This document shows, piece by piece, positions 14,261-23,140 of a DNA stretch of 24,358 nt. Origin of the DNA: CAZVEV01 sp964625865 (lineage in GTDB: Bacteria; Planctomycetota; Phycisphaerae; SM23-33); NCBI GenBank assembly GCA_964625865.1, contig CAZVEV010000061.1, positions 1 through 24,358 on the forward strand, in the 5' to 3' direction. Position 1 is the stretch's first letter. Each line of letters begins with the position of its first letter. The translations under genes and the position numbers were made by a program. Under the pieces are notes generated by a model that was given only the letters and a program-made list of their open reading frames with translations, ran no database searches and had not been told where the DNA came from.

Positions 14261-17200
14261 ATGACGATGTTCACGAAATGGTCACGCGCAACGCTGTTGG
14301 GCGTGATGGTGGCGTGTGTGATGACGGCGCCGACGATCGCTCGCGCCGCGGCGGCGGACGATGCGAAGAGCATTCTCGATGCCGCGGGCGTGCGCGGCGG
14401 GCTGGTGGTGCACGTGGGCTGCGGAGACGGGAAGTTGACCGCGGCCCTGGGCGCCGGCGACAGCTTTGTCGTCCACGGGCTCGACAGTGACCCGGCGAAC
14501 GTTGCTGCCGCGCGGAAGCACATCGACGGCCTCGGGCTGACCGGCAAGGTCAGCGTGGCGCCGCTGGCGAGCACTCGCCTGCCGTACGTCGACAACCTCG
14601 TGCGCCTGGTGGTCGCCGAGACCCCCGGCGCCGTCCCGATGGCCGAGGTCATGCGCGTGCTGGCCCCCGAGGGCGTAGCGATCATCGGTGGCGCCAAGAC
14701 CGTCAAGCCGCGTCCGGCGACCATCGACGAGTGGACGCACTTCCTGCACGACGCGTCGGGCAACGCGGTGGCCAATGACACGACCGTCGCCCCGCCGCGC
14801 CACGTGCAGTGGATGGCCTCGCCCGTCTGGTCGCGCAATCACCACAAGCTCGCGAGCATCTCGTCAATCGTCACCGCCGGCGGGCGCCTGTTCGCCATCG
14901 TCGACTCCGGAACGGCCGCCAACATGACCGTGCCGGGCAGGTGGTCGCTGGTGGCGCGCGACGCGTTCAGCGGCGTGCTGCTGTGGCGCAAGGCAATGGC
15001 CTCGTGGGCGTACCAGGGCCACGGATTCCGCGCCGGCCCGGTCCAACTGCCCCGAACACTCGTGATCGGTCCGAAGCACCTGTATGCCCCGCTCGAGATG
15101 AACGCGGCAGTCTCCGCGATCGATCCGGCGACGGGCAAGATCGTCCGCACCTATGACCAGACTGCCAACGCCGAGGAGATCGTGCTGGCCGGGGCGACCC
15201 TGCTGGTGCTGACCGGCTCGCCGCAGGCGGCGCAGGCGGAGATCGACCCGGCCCGGCGCGGCAAGGCCACCGGGCCGAAGTTCAAGACCCTCTACGCGAT
15301 CGATCCCGAGACGGGCAAGACGCTCTGGAAATGGTCCGACACCGATGCCCCGATCATGCCGGTGACCCTGGCGGCCGCTGACGGGCGAGCGTACGTCGAG
15401 GCCGGCGGCGGCGTGATCTGCTTCGAGGTGTCAAGCGGCAAGCAGGTCTGGACATGGAACGTGACCCAGGCGTCGGCCGAGCCCAAGGCGGCGCCCGCCG
15501 CTGCAAAAGACAAGGGCAAGAGCAAGGGCAAGCGGCGCGGCAAGTCGTCCGGGAAGCGGAAGGCCGGCATCCCGCCGGCGACCCTGGTCATCAGCGACGG
15601 CGTGGTCCTTCTGGCCGACGCGGGCAAGCTCCAGGCGCTGGACGCCGGGACGGGCAAGCCGATGTGGAGCGGCAGCGCCAGGGCGGGGTTCAGATCGCCC
15701 TCGGACGTCCTGGTCGTCGGCGGGCTGGTCTGGCAGGGTCCGGCCTTCTCCGAGGGGCGCGACCTGCGGACCGGCGAGGTCAAGAAGGCCAACACCGCCC
15801 AGCAGGACGTCTGGACGGTCGGCCATCACCACCGCTGCTATCGCGAGAAGGCCACCAGCAAGTACATCCTGACCAGTTACCGCGGAATCGAGTTCTTCGA
15901 CGTCTTCGGTGAAGACCACTCGCGGAACAACTGGATCCGCGGCACGTGCCAATACGGCATCATGCCTGCCAACGGCCTGGTCTACGCCCCCAGCCACGCC
16001 TGCGGCTGCTTCATGGAAGCCAAGCTGTATGGCTTCTGGACGCTTGCGCCGCAGCGCAAGACCTCGCCCGCCGCGCAAGGCCCCGACCTGGTGAAGGGGC
16101 CCGCGTACGGAGCGAAAATGGGTACAGGCACCTCCGCTGCGCTGCGGAGCCAGTCCCCATTTTCGGACTGGCCCACGTATCGCCATGACCCGCTGCGGAG
16201 CGGTTCGACAACGGCGAAGCTGCCTGCCGCCCTCAAGGACGCCTGGCAGGCGAAGATCGGCGGGCGCCTCAGCGCCCCGGTGGTCGCCGGCGGACGCGTG
16301 GTGGTCTCGGCCATCGACGCCCACCGCATCGTGGCGCTGGACGCGAGCGACGGCAAGCGGAAATGGACCTACACCGCGGGCGGACGCGTGGACTCACCGC
16401 CAACCCTCCACAAGGGCCTGGTCCTGTTCGGCTGTGCCGATGGCTGGGTCTACTGCCTGGCGGCTTCCGACGGACGGCTGGCGTGGCGATTCCGCGTCGC
16501 GCCGCGCGACGAGAACACGGTCGCGCTGAACCAGGTCGAGTCGGTCTGGCCCGTCCACGGCAGCGTGCTGGTCGACAACGGCGTGGCCTACGCGGCGGCC
16601 GGTCGGTCGTCCTATCTCGACGGCGGGATTCGCCTGGTCGCCCTGGACCCGGCGACGGGCAAGAAACTCCACGAGTCGACCATCAGCACGGGCCATCCCA
16701 AAGTGCGGAACAAGGCGAAGGCCGAGGCCGAGACGAAGATCGCGCGGAAGGGCTTCTCCCAGAACGCCACCGACTACAAGACGTTCACGGACCCGGACCG
16801 CTCCGACGCGTTTTCGATGGACGGGACCACCACGGACGTGCTGGTGAGCAACGGCAGTTCGATCTTCCTGCGGACGGTTCGGCTGGACCGCAAGTGCGTT
16901 CCGCAGAAGTCCGAGGGCAGGCACCTGCTGTCGACCAGCCGCCTGCTGGACGACGCCGAGAACCACCGGTCGCACTGGGTGCTCGGCACGGGCGACTTCA
17001 GCCGCACCCCGGTGGCCTACTCGTGGATCGCCAACCGCGGGCCCGGCGGGGCCTACGGGGCCAAGCTCTCGGTGCCCTACGGCGTGCTGCTGTCGTACGA
17101 CGACAAGCAGGTCTGGGGCGTCAAGCGCCCCGGGCGCAGCGGCGGAGGCTACACCGCGTTCTCGCAGACCAACACGCCGTTCTCGCCCAACGAAAAGCAC

Positions 17201-18043
17201 CTGCCCGACTTCCGCCCGGCCAACAGCCAGACCGTTCCGCCGATCAAGTGGACCGCGAACATGCCGCTGCGCCCCCGGGCCATGCTGCGAGCGGGAGACA
17301 TGCTCTTCTACGCGGGCACGTCCGTGCAGGTGTCGGCTGACGACCCCCACGCGACGTTTGAGGGACGGGCCGGCGGGCTGATGCGGACGATCTCGGCGGT
17401 CGACGGCAAGGCGCTGGCCCAGCGGAAACTCGAGTCCCCGCCGGTCTGGAACGGCCTGGCCGCCGCGGGCGGACGGCTGTTCATGGTCACGATGGACGGA
17501 TCGGTGATCTGCATGGACCGTGATCCGTCGCCCCCCGCGATTGCGGCCGGGCCCGCCCCGACGAAGCCCACGCCGGCTAAGCCCAAGCCCCAGACGGACC
17601 GCCGAGGCAAGCCCACCGACGGCGGCAAGGGCGCTCCGGGCAAGCCCGTGACGGCGGACAAGACGGGCGCATTCGTCCTGACGCCCGCAGCGGCCAAGAC
17701 CACCGGCAGGCTCCGTTATAGCGCCGCGCGCAACAACCTCGGCGCCTGGACGAACCCGGCCGACACGTGCCAGTGGACCCTCAAGGACGTCAAGGCCGGC
17801 CAGTACGCGGTGGAGTTCGCCTACGGAACACAGCGCGGGGGCGTGGGGTACACGATAATCGCCGGCAAGGCGAAGCTGCCCGGCAAGACGGAGCACACGG
17901 GCAACATCAGAACGTACAAGGCCTACAAGATCGGCACGATCGCCCTGCCGGCCGGGCAGGTGACCGTGATGGTCAAGCCGGACAAGTTCACCAGCGGGGC
18001 GATAATGAACTACCGCCTGATGACGCTCAGGCCCGTCAAGTGA
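14261..18043 (+). CDS. Secreted PQQ-like beta-propeller protein with methyltransferase-like N-terminal and carbohydrate-binding-like C-terminal domains
   Basis: 1260 aa from the ATG at 14261, preceded by AGGAG with 7-nt spacing. A signal peptide ends near ARA-AA (residue ~29). Residues about 40-150 look like a class I SAM methyltransferase: VVHVGCGDGKLTAAL (~49-63), acidic loop GLDSD, and MRVLAPEGVAIIGG. Then come many PQQ/BamB-type propeller blades, seen as LYAIDPETGKTLWKW, IVALDASDGKRKWTY, LVALDPATGKKLHES and VYCLAASDGRLAWRF. A Lys/Gly/Arg-rich stretch (about 416-438) and a Pro/Lys-rich linker (about 1090-1128) interrupt it. The last ~125 residues (LRYSAARNNLGAWTNPADTC onward) resemble carbohydrate-binding modules found at the ends of fucosidases and other glycan enzymes. 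A palindromic element is translated in frame at about 618-635. The family is common in planctomycetes but has no established function known to me. It forms an operon with the sulfatase 35 bp downstream. Confidence 0.82.
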   Translation: MTMFTKWSRATLLGVMVACVMTAPTIARAAAADDAKSILDAAGVRGGLVVHVGCGDGKLTAALGAGDSFVVHGLDSDPANVAAARKHIDGLGLTGKVSVAPLASTRLPYVDNLVRLVVAETPGAVPMAEVMRVLAPEGVAIIGGAKTVKPRPATIDEWTHFLHDASGNAVANDTTVAPPRHVQWMASPVWSRNHHKLASISSIVTAGGRLFAIVDSGTAANMTVPGRWSLVARDAFSGVLLWRKAMASWAYQGHGFRAGPVQLPRTLVIGPKHLYAPLEMNAAVSAIDPATGKIVRTYDQTANAEEIVLAGATLLVLTGSPQAAQAEIDPARRGKATGPKFKTLYAIDPETGKTLWKWSDTDAPIMPVTLAAADGRAYVEAGGGVICFEVSSGKQVWTWNVTQASAEPKAAPAAAKDKGKSKGKRRGKSSGKRKAGIPPATLVISDGVVLLADAGKLQALDAGTGKPMWSGSARAGFRSPSDVLVVGGLVWQGPAFSEGRDLRTGEVKKANTAQQDVWTVGHHHRCYREKATSKYILTSYRGIEFFDVFGEDHSRNNWIRGTCQYGIMPANGLVYAPSHACGCFMEAKLYGFWTLAPQRKTSPAAQGPDLVKGPAYGAKMGTGTSAALRSQSPFSDWPTYRHDPLRSGSTTAKLPAALKDAWQAKIGGRLSAPVVAGGRVVVSAIDAHRIVALDASDGKRKWTYTAGGRVDSPPTLHKGLVLFGCADGWVYCLAASDGRLAWRFRVAPRDENTVALNQVESVWPVHGSVLVDNGVAYAAAGRSSYLDGGIRLVALDPATGKKLHESTISTGHPKVRNKAKAEAETKIARKGFSQNATDYKTFTDPDRSDAFSMDGTTTDVLVSNGSSIFLRTVRLDRKCVPQKSEGRHLLSTSRLLDDAENHRSHWVLGTGDFSRTPVAYSWIANRGPGGAYGAKLSVPYGVLLSYDDKQVWGVKRPGRSGGGYTAFSQTNTPFSPNEKHLPDFRPANSQTVPPIKWTANMPLRPRAMLRAGDMLFYAGTSVQVSADDPHATFEGRAGGLMRTISAVDGKALAQRKLESPPVWNGLAAAGGRLFMVTMDGSVICMDRDPSPPAIAAGPAPTKPTPAKPKPQTDRRGKPTDGGKGAPGKPVTADKTGAFVLTPAAAKTTGRLRYSAARNNLGAWTNPADTCQWTLKDVKAGQYAVEFAYGTQRGGVGYTIIAGKAKLPGKTEHTGNIRTYKAYKIGTIALPAGQVTVMVKPDKFTSGAIMNYRLMTLRPVK
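16113..16165. repeat. REP-like palindrome inserted in frame in the PQQ-propeller gene
   Basis: CGAAAATGGG (16113-16122) and CCCATTTTCG (16156-16165) are perfect complements, and the whole forms an imperfect hairpin with an inner CTCCGC/GCGGAG stem. It encodes KMGTGTSAALRSQSPF, unlike propeller sequence, between GPAYGA and SDWPTYRHD, where a propeller blade resumes. The reading frame is kept, so the protein probably tolerates it as a surface loop. Confidence 0.65.
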
Positions 18044-18078
18044 TCTTCGTTTCAGGAACCTCTTCAGGAGAGACACGC

Positions 18079-19521
18079 ATGACCGTCACACGAACGTCAA
18101 GAGCCCTTATCGCACTGGCCTGCACGGCCTCCGTCCTGCTTGCAGCCGGCGCCGCCGGGGCCGCCAAAAAGCCCAACATCCTGTTCTTCCTGGTCGACGA
18201 CCAGCGGAACGACACGCTCGGCTGCGCGGGGCACAAGATCATCAAGACGCCGATCGTCGACTCGCTGGCCGCCCGGGGCGTGCGGTTCGACACGATGTTC
18301 GTCACGACGTCGATCTGCGCCGCCAGCCGCGCGTCGATCTTCACCGGCCTGCACGAGCGAACGCATGGGTACACGTTCGGTAAGCCGGCGGTCAGCGAGA
18401 AGCACACGGCAGCCAGCTATCCCGTGCTGCTGAAGAAGGCGGGCTATCGGACGGGGTTCATCGGCAAGTTCGGGGTGCGGATGGCCAAGGGGGCGACCAG
18501 CGCGATGTTCGACATGTACTCCCCGCACGGGCGGGGGCCGTACTTCAAAAAGCAGCCCGACGGGTCAAAGCGTCACGAGACGGAGATCGCGGGCGACAAG
18601 GCCGTCAAGTTCATCGGCGACGACACGGCAGGCAAGAAGCCCTGGTGCCTCTCGGTCAGCTTCAACGCCTCGCACGCCGAAGACGGCGACAAGCGCCCCG
18701 GCATTGGGCATTTTCCCTGGCCCAAGGCGGTTGACGGGATGTACGACGATATCAACGTTCCCGCCCCGCGCCTCTCGGAGCCGGAAGTGTTCGCCGCCCA
18801 TCCGGAGTTCATGAAGACCTCCATGAACCGGGCGCGGTTCTTCTGGCGCTGGGACACGCCCGCGAAGTACCAGACGAACATCCGCGCGTATTTCCGCATG
18901 ATCAGCGGGATCGACCGCGTGATCGGTCGCGTGCTGGCGACCGTCAAGGCCCAAGGGCAGGCCGACAACACGGTGGTGATCTACACCGGCGATAACGGGT
19001 ACTACATGGGCCAGCGCGGCTTTGCGGGCAAGTGGTCGCACTACGAGGAATCGCTCCGCGTGCCGCTGATCATCTACGACCCGCGGGCGGCCAAGGCGAG
19101 AAAAGGCGTCGTCTGCAAGGCGATGGCGCTGAACATCGACCTGCCCGCCACGATGCTGGCGCTGGCCGGCGTGGACGTACCCAAGCACTACGTCGGGCGC
19201 AGTCTCGTGGGGCTGCTGGAGGGCACCAAGCCGGCTGACTGGCGGACGGACGTCTTCTGCGAGCACCTGATGGAACGCCACGACATCCCCAAGTGGGAGG
19301 GCATCCGCGGGCAGCGGTACGTCTACGCACGGTACTTCGGACAGAAGCCCGTCTACGAGTACCTCCACGACCTGAAGACCGACCCCGACCAGTTGAAGAA
19401 CTTCATCGCCGACCCCGCCTATGCGGAGATCCTCAAGACGATGCGAAAGCGCTGCGACGAGAAGCGCGACGCCTACGGCGGGCCCTACGTGTCGCGCAAG
19501 GGGAAGAACAAGCGGTCGTAA
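18079..19521 (+). CDS. Secreted family S1 sulfatase
   Basis: 480 aa from the ATG at 18079, with AGGAG 8 nt upstream; the longer open frame upstream overlaps the PQQ gene and is not used. Signal peptide with cleavage near AGA-A (residue 28-29), so the enzyme is exported. Active-site features: metal ligands D40-D41, the formylglycine signature C80-A-A-S-R84 (CxAxR form), G-K-F in place of the usual GKWH near residue 155, SFNASHAED, and the metal pair D305-N306 with K318. It hydrolyses sulfate esters, most likely of polysaccharides. Cys80 must be oxidised to formylglycine by a maturase not evident in this window. The protein is probably co-expressed with the upstream PQQ-propeller protein (35-bp gap). 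Confidence 0.92.
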   Translation: MTVTRTSRALIALACTASVLLAAGAAGAAKKPNILFFLVDDQRNDTLGCAGHKIIKTPIVDSLAARGVRFDTMFVTTSICAASRASIFTGLHERTHGYTFGKPAVSEKHTAASYPVLLKKAGYRTGFIGKFGVRMAKGATSAMFDMYSPHGRGPYFKKQPDGSKRHETEIAGDKAVKFIGDDTAGKKPWCLSVSFNASHAEDGDKRPGIGHFPWPKAVDGMYDDINVPAPRLSEPEVFAAHPEFMKTSMNRARFFWRWDTPAKYQTNIRAYFRMISGIDRVIGRVLATVKAQGQADNTVVIYTGDNGYYMGQRGFAGKWSHYEESLRVPLIIYDPRAAKARKGVVCKAMALNIDLPATMLALAGVDVPKHYVGRSLVGLLEGTKPADWRTDVFCEHLMERHDIPKWEGIRGQRYVYARYFGQKPVYEYLHDLKTDPDQLKNFIADPAYAEILKTMRKRCDEKRDAYGGPYVSRKGKNKRS

Positions 19522-19523
19522 CA

Positions 19524-19556
19524 CGTAGGGCGTGCCCGATCGCTCTACGCCCTACG
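19524..19556. terminator. Palindrome between convergent genes, possible bidirectional terminator
   Basis: CGTAGGGCGT (19524-19533) and ACGCCCTACG (19547-19556) are a perfect 10-bp inverted repeat with a 13-nt loop. Only 30 bp separate the two stop codons, and the right arm overlaps the TAG stop of the Na/Pi gene. There is no T-run, so it differs from a standard intrinsic terminator. The same GTAGGGCGTGC core occurs in the larger palindrome at 23003-23083. Confidence 0.55.
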
Positions 19557-21276
19557 ACTCGTCCTCGTCGCCGTCGGATACCCACTGCATGCCGTGGACA
19601 ATGCCTTGGGCGACGTTGGTCAGGTGATCGCCTATCTTCTCGATATTGTCGACCAGATCGACAAAGACCATCCCTGCCATCGCGGTGCATTTGCCCTCGT
19701 TGAGGCGCTGGACGTGGCTCTTGCGGAAATCGTTCTGCATGCGGTTGATAATCACCTCGTGTCCCAGCGCTCGCTCGGCGATCTCCACGTCGGACTCGGC
19801 CAGCGCGATCAGGATATCGTCGAACATCTGGTCCAGTTCGAGTTTCATGCGAACGATCTCGCCCTTGGCAGTGGGGCTGAAGTGCTCATCCTGGTCCATC
19901 TTCCGCTCGGCGGACTCGGCGATGTTCTTGGCGTGATCGCCGATGCGTTCGACGTCGTTGACGCCGTGAAGCAGGACGGGGAACTCGGCGGCCTGCTTGC
20001 GCGCGAGGTCCCTTTGCGACAGGGAGACCAGGTAACTGGTGATCTCGCGCTGGAAGTCGTCGATGGTGTCTTCTTTCTTGACCACCTGAGCGAGCTTGGA
20101 TCGGTCATGGTCGAGAACGGCGCCGAAGGCGTCGCGCAGGGCGTCCTTGGCGGCGCCGGCCATCCGGAGCAGTTCGCGCCGCGCCTGGTCCATCGCCAGG
20201 GGCGGCGTGTCGAGGAGGTGGATTTCGAGCGTGACCGGCTGCTCCTCTATGTCCTTCTGGCGCGTGGGCATGATTCGCAGGACCAGGCTCTCCATCGCGC
20301 CGATCAGCGGCAGCATCACGACGGCGGCCGACACGTTGAACAGCGTGTGGGCTATCGCGATGTGCGTCTGGAGGCTGTGGACGTCGCTGGTAAGGGCCAC
20401 CGGCGAGATGAACTCCACGAATCGTGCGTAGAGACCGAAGGACACCAGTGGAAGCACGACGAGAACGCCCACCACATTGAACAACGTATGGGCCATTGCG
20501 GTGCGTTTACCCGCGAGGTTGGTCCGCAGCGCGGCCAACTGGGCCGTGATCGTCGTGCCGATGTTCGCCCCGAGAATGAACGGAATCGCGATGCGCAGGG
20601 CTTCCTGGGGGTTGTTCGGGTCCGACCCGAACGCGCCGCTGCCGGCGATCATGATGACCATGGCGGTGGTGGCCGAACTGCTCTGAATGAGCATCGTAAA
20701 CGCCGCGGCGGCCAACACGGCCAGGATCGGCTGGTCGCCGATGCTCTGCATCACCCCGATCAGCGGGGAACTGCCCTTGTCGCTCAGATCGCCGAACGCG
20801 TCTTTCAGCACGTCCAGTCCGAGAAACAGAATGCCCAGCCCCAGCAGGATGTTGGCGATCGACTTGGTCTTGGGCCTCTTGGCCATCAACTGCATGGCGA
20901 AGCCGATGGCGATCAGCGGCATGGCGTAGTGGCTGATTTTCATGGCCTTGAGGCCCGCGACCAGAACAACAAGCCAGCCCGTAATCGTCGTGCCGATGTT
21001 CGCCCCGACAATCACGCAGATCGCCTGCTTGAGCGTAAGCAGCCCGGCGTTGATCAAGCCGACGACGATGACACTGGTGGTCGAACTGGACTGGATGATC
21101 GCCGTGACGCCGGCTCCGACGAGCATGGCCATCACGCGCCATCGGGTGATCTTGGCCAGCAGGGCGCGCATGGAATCCCCGGCGGCCATTTTCAGACCGT
21201 CCGACATCAGACCCATCCCGTACAGGAACAGGGCCAGCCCGCCGATTGAACCGAAGATCATCGCTTCCACGTCCAT
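19552..21276 (-). CDS. Na+/phosphate cotransporter with C-terminal PhoU-like domain
   Basis: 574 aa from the ATG at 21276 with GAGG 6 nt upstream; the longer frame upstream overlaps the preceding gene and has no conserved sequence. The membrane part (1 to about 330) has the inverted-repeat signature of the family: QSSS at 62-65 and 198-201, and GANIGTT at 91-97 and 236-242. It would import inorganic phosphate with sodium across the inner membrane. The C-terminal ~200 residues are helical and PhoU-like, with two ExxxD-type metal-binding helices (NDVERIGDHAKN and DNIEKIGDHLTN), typical of the bacterial NptA/YjbB group. The tail may regulate transport. The gene lies 121 bp after the YiiX-like gene on the same strand, with a small hairpin (21358-21376) in between. 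Confidence 0.92.
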   Translation of the reverse strand: MDVEAMIFGSIGGLALFLYGMGLMSDGLKMAAGDSMRALLAKITRWRVMAMLVGAGVTAIIQSSSTTSVIVVGLINAGLLTLKQAICVIVGANIGTTITGWLVVLVAGLKAMKISHYAMPLIAIGFAMQLMAKRPKTKSIANILLGLGILFLGLDVLKDAFGDLSDKGSSPLIGVMQSIGDQPILAVLAAAAFTMLIQSSSATTAMVIMIAGSGAFGSDPNNPQEALRIAIPFILGANIGTTITAQLAALRTNLAGKRTAMAHTLFNVVGVLVVLPLVSFGLYARFVEFISPVALTSDVHSLQTHIAIAHTLFNVSAAVVMLPLIGAMESLVLRIMPTRQKDIEEQPVTLEIHLLDTPPLAMDQARRELLRMAGAAKDALRDAFGAVLDHDRSKLAQVVKKEDTIDDFQREITSYLVSLSQRDLARKQAAEFPVLLHGVNDVERIGDHAKNIAESAERKMDQDEHFSPTAKGEIVRMKLELDQMFDDILIALAESDVEIAERALGHEVIINRMQNDFRKSHVQRLNEGKCTAMAGMVFVDLVDNIEKIGDHLTNVAQGIVHGMQWVSDGDEDES

Positions 21277-21397
21277 GGTTTGCCTCACAGTACGGCGCCC
21301 GCTCGCCGAGTCCCGTCGGGTTAGAGGAGTATCTTGCGGTGGAATACTAGCGGCCGCGCCCTCGCTGAGCAAGGGCTTTCCTTCGCGGTCGGGCCCG

Positions 21398-22894
21398 TCA
21401 GTTCTCCACCAGTGCGCGGGGGCGGGAGATGGACTTGACGAACTCCTCTTCGGTGGCCCGCCTGGCCGTTCCGTCGGCGGGCACACCGTCCAGGAAGACC
21501 ACGAGGTCCAGGGAGCGGTTCTCGTCGGTGCGCCGGGAGGCGAAGGCCTTGGCGATCTCGCCGGCAGGCAGGGTGTTGCGACCCATCACCCGGACGGTCT
21601 CCAAGTCGATCATGCCCTTGTACGCCTCGTAGATCAGTTGCGTGCAGACCAGCTTGTCGGTGTCGTCGAAGTCGAAGTCGAAATCGTACGGCTTGCCCTT
21701 GTGCTCGAAGGCGCGGATGACGGCCTGGGCGATCTGCGTCTTTGAAAGCCGCGGACGGAGGACGGCGACGTAGTCCGCGTGCAGCGAATGCGTTGCGGCC
21801 ATGAGGACGACGCCCTCACTGACGGCCTCGATGACGATGCGCTGGGTGTTGTCGTCGCTGACGAGGCACAGTTCGACCAGGTGCTTCTGGACGGCCGGGT
21901 GGTTCAGCACGCCCAGGGCCTCCAGGTCGCCCACCGAGCCCAGGTACATCGCCGCATGAGGCCAGAAGCCCGGCAGGGCCGAGTTCGAGAGATACCAGTT
22001 GCGCCGCTCGAGCACGATGTCGCCCGGGCGCAGGTGCTCCTGGATGACCTCGATCTGCTCGACGGAAATCAGCGGATCGCGTGTGATGATCCGTGTATCG
22101 CCCAGGTACTCGGCCAGCTTCGACTGCAGGGTGTAGCGGTCCTTGGACACCTGCTCGCGCAGGACGCCAACGGCGTCCCTCGCGATTGCCGCCGGATCGT
22201 CGCTGGGATTGGCCCGCCCGATGTAGTAGCCCGCCACGGCCAGCACGAGGTGCGACATGAGCATGCCGGCGACCAGTCCGCGCTTGGAGCCCGGGCGGCG
22301 CGGCCCGACGCGCACGAACTGCCGGACGGCCAGGATGAGCGAGCAGATAACCGTCCCGGCGGCCGGTACCGAACCGACCCACAGGTACACCGGCGAGATT
22401 CCCGCGAACATCTTCTCCGGCCGTACGCCAAGCCAAAGGACCATCAGTCCGACCCACAGAATGCAGACCGTCGCGACGTGTTCGACGGCCCGGCCGGCCC
22501 CCGCCCGGCGTGCCGAGCGGATGAGAATGAGATGCGTAACGACGACGGAGGGCACCATCGATATCCACCAGAGGCGCCACCAGAACCCGTGGGTTCTCCA
22601 TTCGGTCCACACCAGCGTCAGGAAACTGGCCTGCGAGACGGCGATGACGGTCAGGCCCAGGACCTGCAGGGGCGACAGTCCCCTGGCCATTCGCCGCCGC
22701 GGACGCAACTGGACCTGCATCAGCAGCGACCCGAACACCAGCGCCACGAAGGTCAGCAGGATCTGCGCGACCAGCCCGTCCAGGGCCCCCGTCGCCCATG
22801 CGATCACCCACATCACGCCCATCCCGGCCAGCGAGACGACCATCACCAGCTTCAGCAGTCCGATCAGCGCTCTTCTGTCATCGTGTCGCGACAT
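21398..22894 (-). CDS. Membrane protein with C-terminal YiiX/YebB-like permuted papain-fold (NlpC/P60 superfamily) domain
   Basis: 498 aa from the ATG at 22894; an AAGG lies about 6 nt upstream. The first ~230 residues contain about seven hydrophobic segments (near 11-33, 39-60, 77-95, 108-126, 138-156, 168-190, 207-225). The rest resembles the circularly permuted NlpC/P60 family: LRPGDIVLERR, then H313 in WPHAAMYLG, then C417 in KLVCTQLIYEAYKG, in the His-before-Cys order typical of the permuted group. Glu357 (VIEAVSEG) may be a further active-site residue. Family members are thought to be amidases or peptidases acting on cell wall, lipid or peptide amides; no substrate can be assigned. The fused seven-helix domain is unusual. 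The Na/Pi gene follows on the same strand. Confidence 0.75.
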   Translation of the reverse strand: MSRHDDRRALIGLLKLVMVVSLAGMGVMWVIAWATGALDGLVAQILLTFVALVFGSLLMQVQLRPRRRMARGLSPLQVLGLTVIAVSQASFLTLVWTEWRTHGFWWRLWWISMVPSVVVTHLILIRSARRAGAGRAVEHVATVCILWVGLMVLWLGVRPEKMFAGISPVYLWVGSVPAAGTVICSLILAVRQFVRVGPRRPGSKRGLVAGMLMSHLVLAVAGYYIGRANPSDDPAAIARDAVGVLREQVSKDRYTLQSKLAEYLGDTRIITRDPLISVEQIEVIQEHLRPGDIVLERRNWYLSNSALPGFWPHAAMYLGSVGDLEALGVLNHPAVQKHLVELCLVSDDNTQRIVIEAVSEGVVLMAATHSLHADYVAVLRPRLSKTQIAQAVIRAFEHKGKPYDFDFDFDDTDKLVCTQLIYEAYKGMIDLETVRVMGRNTLPAGEIAKAFASRRTDENRSLDLVVFLDGVPADGTARRATEEEFVKSISRPRALVEN

Positions 22895-23002
22895 CGCTCG
22901 CCTTCCCGGGTCACATACGAACCCGCGGCAGACTGAAGTCTATTCCCCCCGCGCCGCTATCGCAATGGCGCGGTTTGGCGCGGGGACCCGGCGGCGTAGG
23001 AA

Positions 23003-23083
23003 GTAGGGCGTGCAACTTGCTTGCACGCGGAAGGGACTGAGCATTCGTCCCGCGTGCAACAAGCTGCAAGTTGCACGCCCTAC
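23003..23083. repeat. Long perfect palindrome of the GTAGGGCGTGCAA family
   Basis: GTAGGGCGTGCAACTTGC (23003-23020) and its exact complement (23066-23083) form an 18-bp stem. A second inner stem pairs TTGCACGCGG (23021-23030) with CCGCGTGCAA (23050-23059), interrupted by a 6-nt bulge. It lies in the 246-bp divergent gap before the DUF457 gene. A shorter relative is at 19524-19556 and a half-copy at 9850-9864. It has the hallmarks of a REP element. Confidence 0.75.
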
Positions 23084-23140
23084 CTACAACCGTCCAACAC
23101 AAGGTGCAAACAGCACCGCCAACCCCTTAGAATGAACCGT

